From positions 1-13,757 of the forward strand of contig CAIMDX010000032.1 of the NCBI GenBank assembly GCA_903839905.1: a DNA stretch of 13,757 bases, written 5' to 3'. Made by a program: the position numbers and the translations under genes. This stretch comes from an uncultured bacterium (GTDB taxonomy: Bacteria; Patescibacteriota; Minisyncoccia; Minisyncoccales; JAQTVQ01). The stretch's first letter is position 1. Each line of letters starts with the position of its first letter. Under the pieces are notes generated by a model that worked only from the letters and a program-made list of their open reading frames with translations, did not search any database and was not told the origin of the DNA. Positions 1 to 5,125 of this stretch are shown here, piece after piece.

Positions 1-825
1 GGAAGACAGCCGGCCGGTCCTTAACCGCCAAAGGTCAAGATTGGCGTGCGAAGCGATCATGCGGTCAACCAATTGGTCTTTGGACATTTCTAAAGAAAAA
101 ATGCCGACAGGAAGATTTTCATTGATAGCAATATTTTTGGCGATATCCATGGCAAGACTGGATTTGCCCATAGACGGCCTGGCAGCCAAAATAATCAAAT
201 CTGATTTTTGCAAACCGGCCAGTATATTATCCAGATCCTTAAACCCTGTCCGCACGCCTCTTAACTGGCCTTGGTTTTTAGAGATCTTGTCTATTCTTTC
301 AAAAGCGTCGGTCAAGCATGATTTGATAGGGGAAAAACTTTGGCTCAAACTTTTTTGAGTAATGGAAAAAACTCTTTTTTCCGCTTGGTCCAGCAACTCG
401 TCCGGTTCTTCTCTTTCGTTGTAGCCGCTGATGGCAATATCTTGTCCGACAGTGATCAAATTACGCAGAATTCTTTTTTTCTGGACGATGCGGGCGTAAG
501 TTACCACATGGCTGGCGGTCGGCACGGTATTGATCAATTCGGTCAGATAGGTTGTTCCTCCAATGCCGTCCAAAAGATCTTTACCCTTTAAAATGCCGGA
601 AATGGAGATAAGGTCTATCGGTTCGCTTTTTAAAAATAAATCTTCCATTACTTGGTAAATATCTTTGTGGCTTTTTTTGTAAAAATCTTCGGATTTCAAA
701 AAATCCGCCACTTTAAAAATAGCTTCTTTGTCTATCATCAAAGAGCCGAGAGTGCATTTTTCGGCTTCAATATCTTGCGGCGGCAGTTTGTCGGGGGTTT
801 CAAAAACAGGGGTGTTTGCTGGCAT
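1..825 (-). CDS. dnaB: Replicative DNA helicase DnaB (N-terminal part, cut by window edge)
   Basis: Ring helicase that unwinds DNA at the replication fork. Reading from ATG 825 down to base 1 gives 275 uninterrupted codons with no stop, so the gene runs off the window and about 170-200 C-terminal residues are missing. The N-terminal helical domain is visible (PPQDIEAEKCTLGSLMID near residue 15, the usual DnaB opening). A linker follows, then the RecA-like core with GFKDLDNILAGLQKSDLIIL and the Walker A motif ARPSMGKSSLA, then GIFSLEMSKDQLVDRM. Walker B and the DNA-binding loops lie outside the window. The start is fixed by family alignment (MPANTPVFETPDKLPPQ) and by a -10 box just upstream. 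No Shine-Dalgarno sequence is present. The identification is firm from the motifs. Confidence 0.96.
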   Translation of the reverse strand, partial: MPANTPVFETPDKLPPQDIEAEKCTLGSLMIDKEAIFKVADFLKSEDFYKKSHKDIYQVMEDLFLKSEPIDLISISGILKGKDLLDGIGGTTYLTELINTVPTASHVVTYARIVQKKRILRNLITVGQDIAISGYNEREEPDELLDQAEKRVFSITQKSLSQSFSPIKSCLTDAFERIDKISKNQGQLRGVRTGFKDLDNILAGLQKSDLIILAARPSMGKSSLAMDIAKNIAINENLPVGIFSLEMSKDQLVDRMIASHANLDLWRLRTGRLSS

Positions 826-832
826 TGGATAT

Positions 833-841
833 AATATAGCA
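833..841 (-). promoter_or_regulatory. Extended -10 promoter of dnaB (leaderless)
   Basis: On the minus strand the sequence reads TGCTATATT, an extended -10 (TGn plus TATATT), ending 7 nt before the dnaB ATG. A start site about 7 nt downstream would fall on or next to the A of the ATG, so the mRNA is predicted to be leaderless. No convincing -35 box is seen at the right spacing, as is usual for extended -10 promoters. Confidence 0.6.
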
Positions 842-924
842 TACTCAAAATTAGAGGCTTAGGCCTGAATTGTGTATAGATTGTGCATAGAAAGAGGAAA
901 TCCTTTCTTGCTGGCTTTATTTTT

Positions 925-953
925 TTGACAAAAATGCGCTATTAATCTATCTT
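925..953 (+). promoter_or_regulatory. Sigma70-type promoter upstream of the 1043 gene
   Basis: TTGACA (925-930), 17-bp spacer, TATCTT (948-953). The -35 is a perfect consensus. The start site would be near 960, giving an 83-nt leader or a short independent RNA ending at the hairpin at 995-1032. Confidence 0.55.
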
Positions 954-959
954 TAAGCC

Positions 960-1032
960 CAAAGGACTTGTCTAGTCCGAAAGCTAATCGTAAGAAAGCT
1001 GCCGGACCATATGGCCCTTTGGCAGTTTTTTT
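960..1032 (+). promoter_or_regulatory. Structured leader with terminator-like hairpin (attenuator or small RNA)
   Basis: Predicted transcript from the 925 promoter. It contains a 5-bp hairpin GGACT/AGTCC (964-968 with 974-978), then a large hairpin whose outer stem pairs 995-1003 with 1021-1029 (CTGCC/GGCAG core extended by A-U and one G-U pair). An inner CCATATGG stem-loop sits at 1007-1014. Seven T residues follow (1026-1032). This has the form of an intrinsic terminator ending 10 nt before the ATG at 1043. It is either an attenuator in the 5' leader of that gene or the end of a separate RNA of about 72 nt. I do not recognise it as a known riboswitch class. Confidence 0.5.
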
Positions 1033-1042
1033 ATAAATAAAT

Positions 1043-1735
1043 ATGGAAAACAAAGCCATTATTGTTCGCTTGCCTTTGCTTTTGTCAGCTCCCAGAGAAG
1101 CCGAGACCTTTGATGTCCATGTTTCCTTTGGAATTTATTCTTTGTTCACGAAGAAGACACTTTTTAAGGGAGAAAAGGCAAGGCGGAAAAAAATTGAGAT
1201 TTCAGCGATGCAGGATTTGATTGATTTTTTAAGTAATAATTGCAGGGAGTCCAAAAAGACCGCGGAAGAGATAGAAAACGACGAATCCCAAAAGAAACTT
1301 TTTGAAGTCAAAGTGAAGAGAAGCGAGTGCGGATTCGCCCAGTATCAGAAGCCAGAAGAAATGGTTAGATGGAACATTAAAGAAAACCGCCTTGAAGAGA
1401 AGAACAACAACGGAGATTGGGTTGAATCGGAGATTCTTAAATTGAACGGAAAAGAAAGCAAGACAAAAAGTCAGAAGAGGATCAAATCTTTGATAAGAGG
1501 ATTGCAAACGACACTGATTTCGGAGATAGGGGATATTAAGTATTCCTATCTGGCGGTTACAAATCCAGACAGCTGTTTTATCGGCCTGCATTCCAAAGGA
1601 AAGAGATACCACGATTCCGATAGGCGGGAAAAGATTTTCTTTGAGATAAATTTATTAAAAGCATTGGCAATAGCCGCCGGATATAATCATTGTAATATCC
1701 CGGCGCCGGATGTTTTTTTTCTGAAATGGTTTTAA
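1043..1735 (+). CDS. Hypothetical protein, 230 aa
   Basis: I do not recognise this protein. It has no signal peptide or membrane segment and is highly charged in the middle (about residues 60-150, rich in Lys, Glu and Asn). A more hydrophobic C-terminal third includes IKYSYLAVTNPDSCFIGLH and ends in the aromatic FFLKWF. The ATG at 1043 is the first in frame. There is no Shine-Dalgarno sequence, but a TATAAA box (1032-1037) lies 5 nt before it, so a second, leaderless transcript could start there in addition to the upstream promoter. The gene stands alone, with its own terminator 18 bp after the stop. That it is a real gene rests on its length, the clear promoter and terminator, and a poorly coding opposite strand. 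Its function is unknown; a cytosolic location is inferred. Confidence 0.78.
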   Translation: MENKAIIVRLPLLLSAPREAETFDVHVSFGIYSLFTKKTLFKGEKARRKKIEISAMQDLIDFLSNNCRESKKTAEEIENDESQKKLFEVKVKRSECGFAQYQKPEEMVRWNIKENRLEEKNNNGDWVESEILKLNGKESKTKSQKRIKSLIRGLQTTLISEIGDIKYSYLAVTNPDSCFIGLHSKGKRYHDSDRREKIFFEINLLKALAIAAGYNHCNIPAPDVFFLKWF

Positions 1736-1753
1736 CAGTTTTTCCAAGAAGGC

Positions 1754-1779
1754 AAAACCCCTTATACCAAGGGGTTTTT
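1754..1779 (+). terminator. Intrinsic terminator after the 1043 gene
   Basis: Ten-bp stem (1754-1763 with 1769-1778) built on CCCCTT/AAGGGG with flanking A-T pairs, 5-nt loop, and a run of five T residues overlapping the 3' arm. It could also work on the minus strand because of the A run at 1754-1757. Confidence 0.85.
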
Positions 1780-1793
1780 GTTTGCCGCGGAAT

Positions 1794-1820
1794 TTGACAT
1801 AAGCTGATAAAAGCTATAAA
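1794..1820 (+). promoter_or_regulatory. Promoter of the 1908 gene
   Basis: Exact TTGACA at 1794-1799. TATAAA at 1815-1820 gives a short 15-bp spacer, while TAAAGT at 1817-1822 would give 17 bp. The start site should be near 1828, leaving a leader of about 80 nt before ATG 1908. Confidence 0.6.
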
Positions 1821-1845
1821 GTCTTTCTTAATTCATAGCTTGGTG

Positions 1846-1889
1846 CGCAATTCTATTTGCGAGCGAGCCCAAAGGTCGTTTGTTCCTTT
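1846..1889 (+). promoter_or_regulatory. Two-hairpin leader of the 1908 gene
   Basis: Two small stem-loops stand in the leader: CGCAA/TTGCG (1846-1850 with 1857-1861) and AAAGG/CCTTT (1871-1875 with 1885-1889). Each is only 5 bp, so the structure is modest. A purine-rich stretch (1891-1907) separates the second hairpin from the ATG and may act as a weak ribosome-binding region. Confidence 0.35.
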
Positions 1890-1907
1890 AAAGCAGAAAA
1901 AAAAGAA

Positions 1908-2261
1908 ATGTTTAAAATTTTTATTAAACATCAGGAGTTTTTCAATGTTGAGGAAAGGTGCGCGATCGTCAAAAAGCAGGCCGGCAATTGCGATGCCGTA
2001 ATTCTTAGCTTTCCTATGGAAGGACAAGACAGAGTCTTCATAGATATAGTTACTTGCAGGGAAGGGCTAGCCGAAAAGGTTGAGAATCTCTTAATGAGAG
2101 AAGAACTGCAGTGTTACTTCAATAACGATTTGGCGATGAGATTCGGTTTTGATGTTATAAGCCTAACTTTATCGTCTGTCCACAAAGCAAAAAAGATAGC
2201 CAGATTGGTGGCCAGATCCTTGAAGAAAGCTGACAAAGCGAAAGAAAAGGCGCTCGCTTAA
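1908..2261 (+). CDS. Hypothetical protein, 117 aa
   Basis: Unrecognised small cytosolic protein. I start it at ATG 1908. The frame stays open upstream to a TTG at 1857, but that TTG lies inside a leader hairpin. Residues 1-60 suggest alternating strands (MFKIFIKH, AVILSFPM, RVFIDIVTC). A helix follows around LAEKVENLLMREE, another strand FDVISLTLSS, and a very basic tail rich in Lys and Ala (HKAKKIARLVARSLKKADK) that could bind nucleic acid or the ribosome; that role is a guess. The gene is a single unit with its own TTGACA promoter and shares a two-way terminator with convergent cysS. Its strand-helix-strand pattern is loosely like the small proteins at 4168 and 4671, too weakly to claim homology. 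Confidence 0.72.
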   Translation: MFKIFIKHQEFFNVEERCAIVKKQAGNCDAVILSFPMEGQDRVFIDIVTCREGLAEKVENLLMREELQCYFNNDLAMRFGFDVISLTLSSVHKAKKIARLVARSLKKADKAKEKALA

Positions 2262-2276
2262 TGAACGCCACCCCTA

Positions 2277-2308
2277 AAAAATGCCATGGACATTGTCCAC
2301 GGCATTTT
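2277..2308. terminator. Bidirectional terminator between the 1908 gene and cysS
   Basis: Long hairpin with arms 2277-2290 and 2294-2308, stem ATGCCATGGAC/GTCCACGGCAT, 3-nt loop ATT. On the minus strand the internal mismatch becomes a G-U pair and the hairpin is followed by six T residues, making it a strong terminator for cysS. On the plus strand the tail is TTTTATTTT, serving the 1908 gene. The two genes converge here. Confidence 0.85.
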
Positions 2309-2321
2309 ATTTTACAATTTT
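2303..2321. repeat. 19-bp direct repeat, copy 1
   Basis: CATTTTATTTTACAATTTT, identical to 2345-2363, with 42 bp between copy starts. Each copy directly follows a hairpin on the plus strand. Copy 2 contains the cysS stop codon and last codons. Confidence 0.85.
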
Positions 2322-2348
2322 AATGACTTGGATAAAATCCAAGCCATT
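2322..2348 (-). terminator. Second hairpin downstream of cysS
   Basis: Arms 2322-2333 and 2337-2348 pair at 11 of 12 positions (CTTGGAT/ATCCAAG core), with a 3-nt loop. It lies 5 bp after the cysS stop on the minus strand and is followed by an AT-rich but not pure T tail, so it probably backs up the stronger hairpin at 2277-2308. Confidence 0.6.
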
Positions 2349-2363
2349 TTATTTTACAATTTT
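2345..2363. repeat. 19-bp direct repeat, copy 2
   Basis: Identical to 2303-2321. This copy includes the end of the cysS reading frame (stop at 2354-2356), so the intergenic copy may be a duplicate of the cysS 3' end. Confidence 0.85.
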
Positions 2364-3760
2364 CTCGCTTTTTGCCCTTCCGGCGTATCTTCAACATCCC
2401 AGCCGAGAGTTTGGATTTGCTTTCTGATCTCGTCAGATTTGGTCCAATCTTTAGTTTGTCGGGCGGTTTGCCTTTCTTCTAAAAGTTTTTTAATGTTTTC
2501 CGGAACTTCTTCTTCGGTTTTTCTTTCAGCTTTATCCAAATTTAATCCAAAAATTTTGTCAAAATCCAAAAGCAAATAATATTTTTCACTGGAAGCCAAT
2601 TTTTTGTCTTTAACAACTTCCCAAGCAACAGCTAAGGCTTGGGGCATATTCAGATCGTCATTTATGGCTTCCAAAAATTTATTTTTGTATTCTTCGGCTT
2701 TTTGGCCGAAAGGAACGCCGATTTTTTTCGCTTGTTTGAATTCCAGGAATTTTTCATATAAATTATCCAATCCGGTTTGGGCGGATTGTAAAGACTCCCA
2801 GGAAAATTCCATTTTCTTTCTGTAATGAGCGGTCATGACCAAATATCGGTAAGCCAGGGGATTGATGCCTTTTTTGATCAGGTCTTCAACCAGAACGACC
2901 GTGCCGGCTGATTTAGCCATTTTGGCTTCGTCTTTCAAGACTAGAAATTCCCCATGCATCCAGTAATTGCACATATCTTTGCCGTAAGCCGCTTCGGCTT
3001 GGGCAATCTCGTTGGTGTGGTGTATCAAAATATGGTCAATGCCGCCGCAATGGATGTCAAAGGGAATTCCCAAATTTTCAATGGACATGACCACGCACTC
3101 GGTGTGCCAGCCGGGGAAGCCGATGCCCCAAGGCGACTCCCATTCCATTTGTCTTTTAGGGCCTTCTTTGGGCGAAAATTTCCAAAGCGCGAAATCGGTC
3201 AGGTTTTTTTTGCCTTCAGCCATTTCCACACGCGCGCCAGCCTTAAGATCCATTTCTTTATTGGGCCAAAGTTTGCCGTAGCTTGGAAGTTTTGAACTGT
3301 CAAAATAAACGCCGTCGGCGATAATGTAAACAAAACCTTTTTGCTCCAGCACTTTAATCAACTCAATTTGTTCCTTGATGGTGTCGGTGGCTTTAATCCA
3401 AACATCCGGTTCCTGGAAATTCAAAAGTTTCAAATCTCTTTTAAAAGCTTGGGCGTAAAAGTCAGCCACTTCCCAAACGGTTTTATTGTCGCGCCGCGCG
3501 CCTTTTTCCAGTTTGTCTTCACCGGTATCGTCATCGGAAGTAAGATGCCCGACATCGGTCAGATTAATGACATGCTTAACTTGATAGCCGTTATATCTCA
3601 AAACTCTTTTTAAAAAATCTTCAAACAAATAAGCCCTCATATTTCCAATATGGGCGAACCAGTAAACCGTCGGCCCGCAAGTGTACATCCCAGCCTTGCC
3701 CGGGCAGATCGGCTTAAATTCTTCTTTTTCGCGGGTAAGAGTATTGTAGAGCTTTATCAT
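2354..3760 (-). CDS. cysS: Cysteinyl-tRNA synthetase
   Basis: Charges tRNA-Cys with cysteine in the cytosol. It has 468 aa, close to the usual 460-470. Class I signatures are present: HIGN at residues 37-40 and KMAKS at 280-284 (a variant of KMSKS). The Zn site of the family is intact by spacing: Cys28 in MYTCGPTVY, Cys222 in GWHTEC, His247 and Glu251 in HHTNE. The C-terminal part (from about 320) carries the helical DALR-type anticodon region and a tail DWTKSDEIRKQIQTLGWDVED typical of CysRS. The gene is monocistronic, with a -10 box 6 nt before the ATG and no Shine-Dalgarno sequence, so a leaderless mRNA is expected. It ends in a two-way terminator. Identification is secure. Confidence 0.97.
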   Translation of the reverse strand: MIKLYNTLTREKEEFKPICPGKAGMYTCGPTVYWFAHIGNMRAYLFEDFLKRVLRYNGYQVKHVINLTDVGHLTSDDDTGEDKLEKGARRDNKTVWEVADFYAQAFKRDLKLLNFQEPDVWIKATDTIKEQIELIKVLEQKGFVYIIADGVYFDSSKLPSYGKLWPNKEMDLKAGARVEMAEGKKNLTDFALWKFSPKEGPKRQMEWESPWGIGFPGWHTECVVMSIENLGIPFDIHCGGIDHILIHHTNEIAQAEAAYGKDMCNYWMHGEFLVLKDEAKMAKSAGTVVLVEDLIKKGINPLAYRYLVMTAHYRKKMEFSWESLQSAQTGLDNLYEKFLEFKQAKKIGVPFGQKAEEYKNKFLEAINDDLNMPQALAVAWEVVKDKKLASSEKYYLLLDFDKIFGLNLDKAERKTEEEVPENIKKLLEERQTARQTKDWTKSDEIRKQIQTLGWDVEDTPEGQKARKL

Positions 3761-3766
3761 ATTTTG

Positions 3767-3772
3767 ATTTTA
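3767..3772 (-). promoter_or_regulatory. -10 box of cysS (leaderless)
   Basis: TAAAAT on the minus strand ends 6 nt before ATG 3760, which would place the start site at the ATG itself. The -35 region is poor. A GCGGCC/GGCTGC hairpin (one G-U pair) lies further upstream at about 3799-3815 and is probably outside the transcript. Confidence 0.5.
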
Positions 3773-3829
3773 CTATTTTTTTTCAGATAACAAAAGAGCA
3801 GCCGGATGGGCCGCCTATTTAATCAAATT

Positions 3830-3856
3830 AAAAAGAGGCTAGAGAGCCTCCTTTTT
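3830..3856 (-). terminator. Second of two tandem terminators after the 46-aa gene
   Basis: Arms 3830-3839 and 3846-3856 pair over 10 bp with one bulged base, around GAGGC/GCCTC, loop of 6. The minus strand has five T residues after the stem. It shares the 15-bp sequence AATTAAAAAGAGGCT with the hairpin at 3865-3890 (copies at 3826-3840 and 3861-3875), so the pair probably arose by duplication. Confidence 0.75.
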
Positions 3857-3864
3857 GACTAATT

Positions 3865-3890
3865 AAAAAGAGGCTTTAGGGCCTCTCTTT
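3865..3890 (-). terminator. First tandem terminator, overlapping the 46-aa gene's stop codon
   Basis: Arms 3865-3874 and 3881-3890 pair at 9 of 10 positions (GAGGC/GCCTC core), loop of 6, and on the minus strand the stem is followed by TTTTTAATT. The stop codon of the small gene (3876-3878) sits in the loop, so the last codons encode half of the hairpin. Confidence 0.75.
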
Positions 3891-4016
3891 AATTAGTTTA
3901 TAAGTTCCGGTTAAAAAGTTACAGATTCCCGACACTCTCATTGCCGGGATAACCGCGGCGGCGAGCAGGGGAACGATACAAACTATGCCGAACACATAAA
4001 AATTGTATTTTTCCAT
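3876..4016 (-). CDS. Small single-span membrane protein, 46 aa
   Basis: ATG 4016 to TAA 3876 gives 46 residues starting MEKYNFYVFGIVCIVPLLAA. One hydrophobic segment covers about residues 6-25. The rest is short and basic (FLTGTYKLIKERP), so the C-terminus is likely cytoplasmic by the positive-inside rule. It resembles no family I know. I call it a real gene because it sits exactly between a perfect consensus promoter (TTGACA-17-TATAAT) and a pair of intrinsic terminators, with no other candidate on either strand. The 5' leader is about 75 nt with no Shine-Dalgarno sequence and no clear hairpin. The transcript could instead be a small non-coding RNA, which is the main alternative. Confidence 0.6.
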   Translation of the reverse strand: MEKYNFYVFGIVCIVPLLAAAVIPAMRVSGICNFLTGTYKLIKERP

Positions 4017-4097
4017 AGTTTTGAAACTATATTAATTACTGATTTCTATGCTTTTAATGGTTATTTCAAGGTATAATTTCAGGAGTTTATATTTAAT

Positions 4098-4126
4098 ATT
4101 ATATACCATATTATATCTTTTGTCAA
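4098..4126 (-). promoter_or_regulatory. Perfect consensus promoter of the 46-aa gene
   Basis: On the minus strand TTGACA (4126-4121), 17-bp spacer, TATAAT (4103-4098). Both hexamers match the sigma70 consensus exactly, so this is the strongest predicted promoter in the window. The -35 box starts only 4 bp after the terminator stem of the upstream gene (4131-4151). Confidence 0.85.
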
Positions 4127-4130
4127 GCAA

Positions 4131-4151
4131 AAAGCGGCGATACGCCGCTTT
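4131..4151 (-). terminator. Terminator of the 4168 gene
   Basis: Perfect 9-bp stem AAAGCGGCG/CGCCGCTTT (4131-4139 with 4143-4151), 3-nt loop, and on the minus strand a T run continuing into GCTTGACA, the next gene's -35 box. Confidence 0.88.
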
Positions 4152-4167
4152 GATTGAGAAAGTCTTT

Positions 4168-4554
4168 TTAACGATTAACTTTTTCGGTTTTTAAAATTTT
4201 GATTTTGATTTTTGCGGAAGTCAATCCGTTCAAAAGCAAAATCTTTTCAACCTCCTTAGCTAAATCGTCTTTGCATATATCCAGCCTAGTGCCGTCGTTT
4301 ATGCCTAGTTTTCTTAAGCCATCATCCAGAGCCTCTATTATTTCTGATGTTGAAACCGGCTCTTTTCCTTTTTTGCACCGGTAGGCCAAAGACACTTCTG
4401 TTTTTATCCGCCCCCTGGGGAAGATGTGAATTCCGTGGCTTTCAAAATATTCTGCGACTTTATAAGCTTGGCTGGCGTCGCATGGCCGAGATGAGACTTT
4501 TTCGGTATCCATTCCGAAAAAGAAAAAAACGATTTGAGACTTTATATTTTCCAT
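4168..4554 (-). CDS. Hypothetical small protein, 128 aa
   Basis: Unrecognised. The N-terminus KSQIVFFFFGMD looks like a buried beta strand rather than a membrane segment. It is followed by a helix (SQAYKVAEYFESHGI), a strand region (KTEVSLAYRCKKGKEP), a helix (TSEIIEALDDGLRKLGI), a helix (KDDLAKEVEKILLLNG) and a closing strand (AKIKIKILKTE). The order of the last four elements matches the 104-aa protein at 4671, so the two may be distant paralogues. ATG 4554 is the only sensible start; it is preceded by A residues, not by a Shine-Dalgarno sequence. The gene is a self-contained unit with a TTGACA-17-TATATT promoter, a leader with a CCCCT/AGGGG hairpin (4578-4594) and its own terminator. Function unknown; cytosolic. 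Confidence 0.72.
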   Translation of the reverse strand: MENIKSQIVFFFFGMDTEKVSSRPCDASQAYKVAEYFESHGIHIFPRGRIKTEVSLAYRCKKGKEPVSTSEIIEALDDGLRKLGINDGTRLDICKDDLAKEVEKILLLNGLTSAKIKIKILKTEKVNR

Positions 4555-4606
4555 TTTTTTAATGTACTTATCTTATTCCCCTTGACTAGAGGGGATTGAC
4601 ATTAAT

Positions 4607-4635
4607 AATATAATACAAAATAGCTTTTTTGTCAA
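4607..4635 (-). promoter_or_regulatory. Promoter of the 4168 gene
   Basis: On the minus strand TTGACA (4635-4630), 17-bp spacer, TATATT (4612-4607). The -35 box directly follows the T tract of the terminator at 4638-4661. The first bases after the -35 (five A residues) match those of the promoter at 5080-5052. Confidence 0.8.
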
Positions 4636-4637
4636 AC

Positions 4638-4661
4638 AAAAACGGCAAATATGCCGTTTTT
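4638..4661 (-). terminator. Terminator of the 4671 gene
   Basis: Nine-bp stem AAAAACGGC/GCCGTTTTT (4638-4646 with 4653-4661), 6-nt loop, T run on the minus strand leading straight into TTGACA of the next promoter. The plus-strand version also has a T run, so it may work both ways. Confidence 0.87.
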
Positions 4662-4670
4662 TTATTATAG

Positions 4671-4985
4671 CTAGGGAATAGCTATGTTCACCACTTTGAC
4701 CTTTAACTCGCTGACTTCTGAAGAAAGATTGTATCTAAATTTCGCGACAATCCTTTCTTTGATTTTTTCTGCCAGATTGTATCTTTTTTCCATTAGCTCA
4801 GGCACGGTTTGGATGCCCAACTCTTCAAGGGATTTTAGAGCGATTGACCTCATTTCTTCTTCTACAATTTTCGGGCGCATTCCTTTTATCTTCACTTCAA
4901 AACTTATTTTTGTCGTGAGATTCAAAGGGAGCATTTCCACTTCAATGGCTTGAAAAGAATTTTCAAGAGCAGTGATTCCTTTCAT
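4671..4985 (-). CDS. Hypothetical small protein, 104 aa
   Basis: Unrecognised cytosolic protein. Predicted strands at about 18-35 (EVEMLPLNLTTKISFEVKI), a helix at about 42-57 (EEEMRSIALKSLEELGI), a helix at about 62-80 (MEKRYNLAEKIKERIVAKF) and a closing strand (SELKVKVVNIAI). The same order is seen in the 4168 protein. It is rich in Glu, Lys, Ile and Leu with no Cys or Trp, consistent with a compact alpha/beta fold. The start at ATG 4985 has no Shine-Dalgarno sequence next to it; a GGAGAAA run about 25 nt upstream is locked in a leader hairpin and is too far away to act directly. The gene is first in a row of three one-gene cassettes. Function unknown. Confidence 0.72.
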   Translation of the reverse strand: MKGITALENSFQAIEVEMLPLNLTTKISFEVKIKGMRPKIVEEEMRSIALKSLEELGIQTVPELMEKRYNLAEKIKERIVAKFRYNLSSEVSELKVKVVNIAIP

Positions 4986-5007
4986 ATATTTTAAAGTTGC
5001 AATTTAA

Positions 5008-5039
5008 TTTCTCCTCGGCCGTTTAATTTGGCGGAGAAA
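5008..5039 (-). promoter_or_regulatory. Leader hairpin of the 4671 gene
   Basis: TTTCTCC (minus 5039-5033) pairs with GGAGAAA (5014-5008) over 7 bp, and an inner GCC/GGC helix (5030-5032 with 5018-5020) extends it. It occupies the middle of the predicted leader of about 60 nt between the promoter at 5052-5080 and ATG 4985. It has no T run, so it is more likely a translation or stability element than a terminator. Confidence 0.45.
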
Positions 5040-5051
5040 CGCTAGGATTAA

Positions 5052-5080
5052 AATATAAAGTAAAAATGGTTTTTTGTCAA
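5052..5080 (-). promoter_or_regulatory. Promoter of the 4671 gene (left half of divergent pair)
   Basis: On the minus strand TTGACA (5080-5075), 17-bp spacer, TATATT (5057-5052). Its -35 box is only 10 bp from the -35 box of the plus-strand promoter at 5091, forming an inverted repeat. Confidence 0.82.
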
Positions 5081-5090
5081 AAAATAGCTA

Positions 5091-5119
5091 TTGACATTAA
5101 GACCGATATCCAGTATAAA
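5091..5119 (+). promoter_or_regulatory. Promoter of the 5247 gene (right half of divergent pair)
   Basis: TTGACA (5091-5096), 17-bp spacer, TATAAA (5114-5119). The start site should be near 5126, which leaves a leader of about 120 nt. Confidence 0.82.
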
Positions 5120-5125
5120 ATAGTC

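Noticed and set aside
960..1032. Possible c-di-GMP-I riboswitch, SRP RNA or hammerhead ribozyme
   Set aside because: Short likenesses (GAAAGCTGCCGG, AGTCCGAAAGC) are not backed by the conserved cores: no CUGAUGA, no GGAAGGAAGCAGCC and no GEMM tetraloop receptor.
859..1059. Minus-strand open frame of 66 codons between dnaB and the 1043 gene
   Set aside because: It covers the promoter and terminator of the plus-strand unit, overlaps the 1043 start, and has no promoter or recognisable product.
1229..1612. Minus-strand open frame of 127 codons
   Set aside because: Antisense to the 1043 gene, which has its own promoter and terminator; no start signals of its own.
1857..1907. N-terminal extension of the 1908 gene from a TTG codon
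   Set aside because: The TTG falls inside a leader hairpin, and the extra 17 residues look like translated leader; ATG 1908 is preferred.
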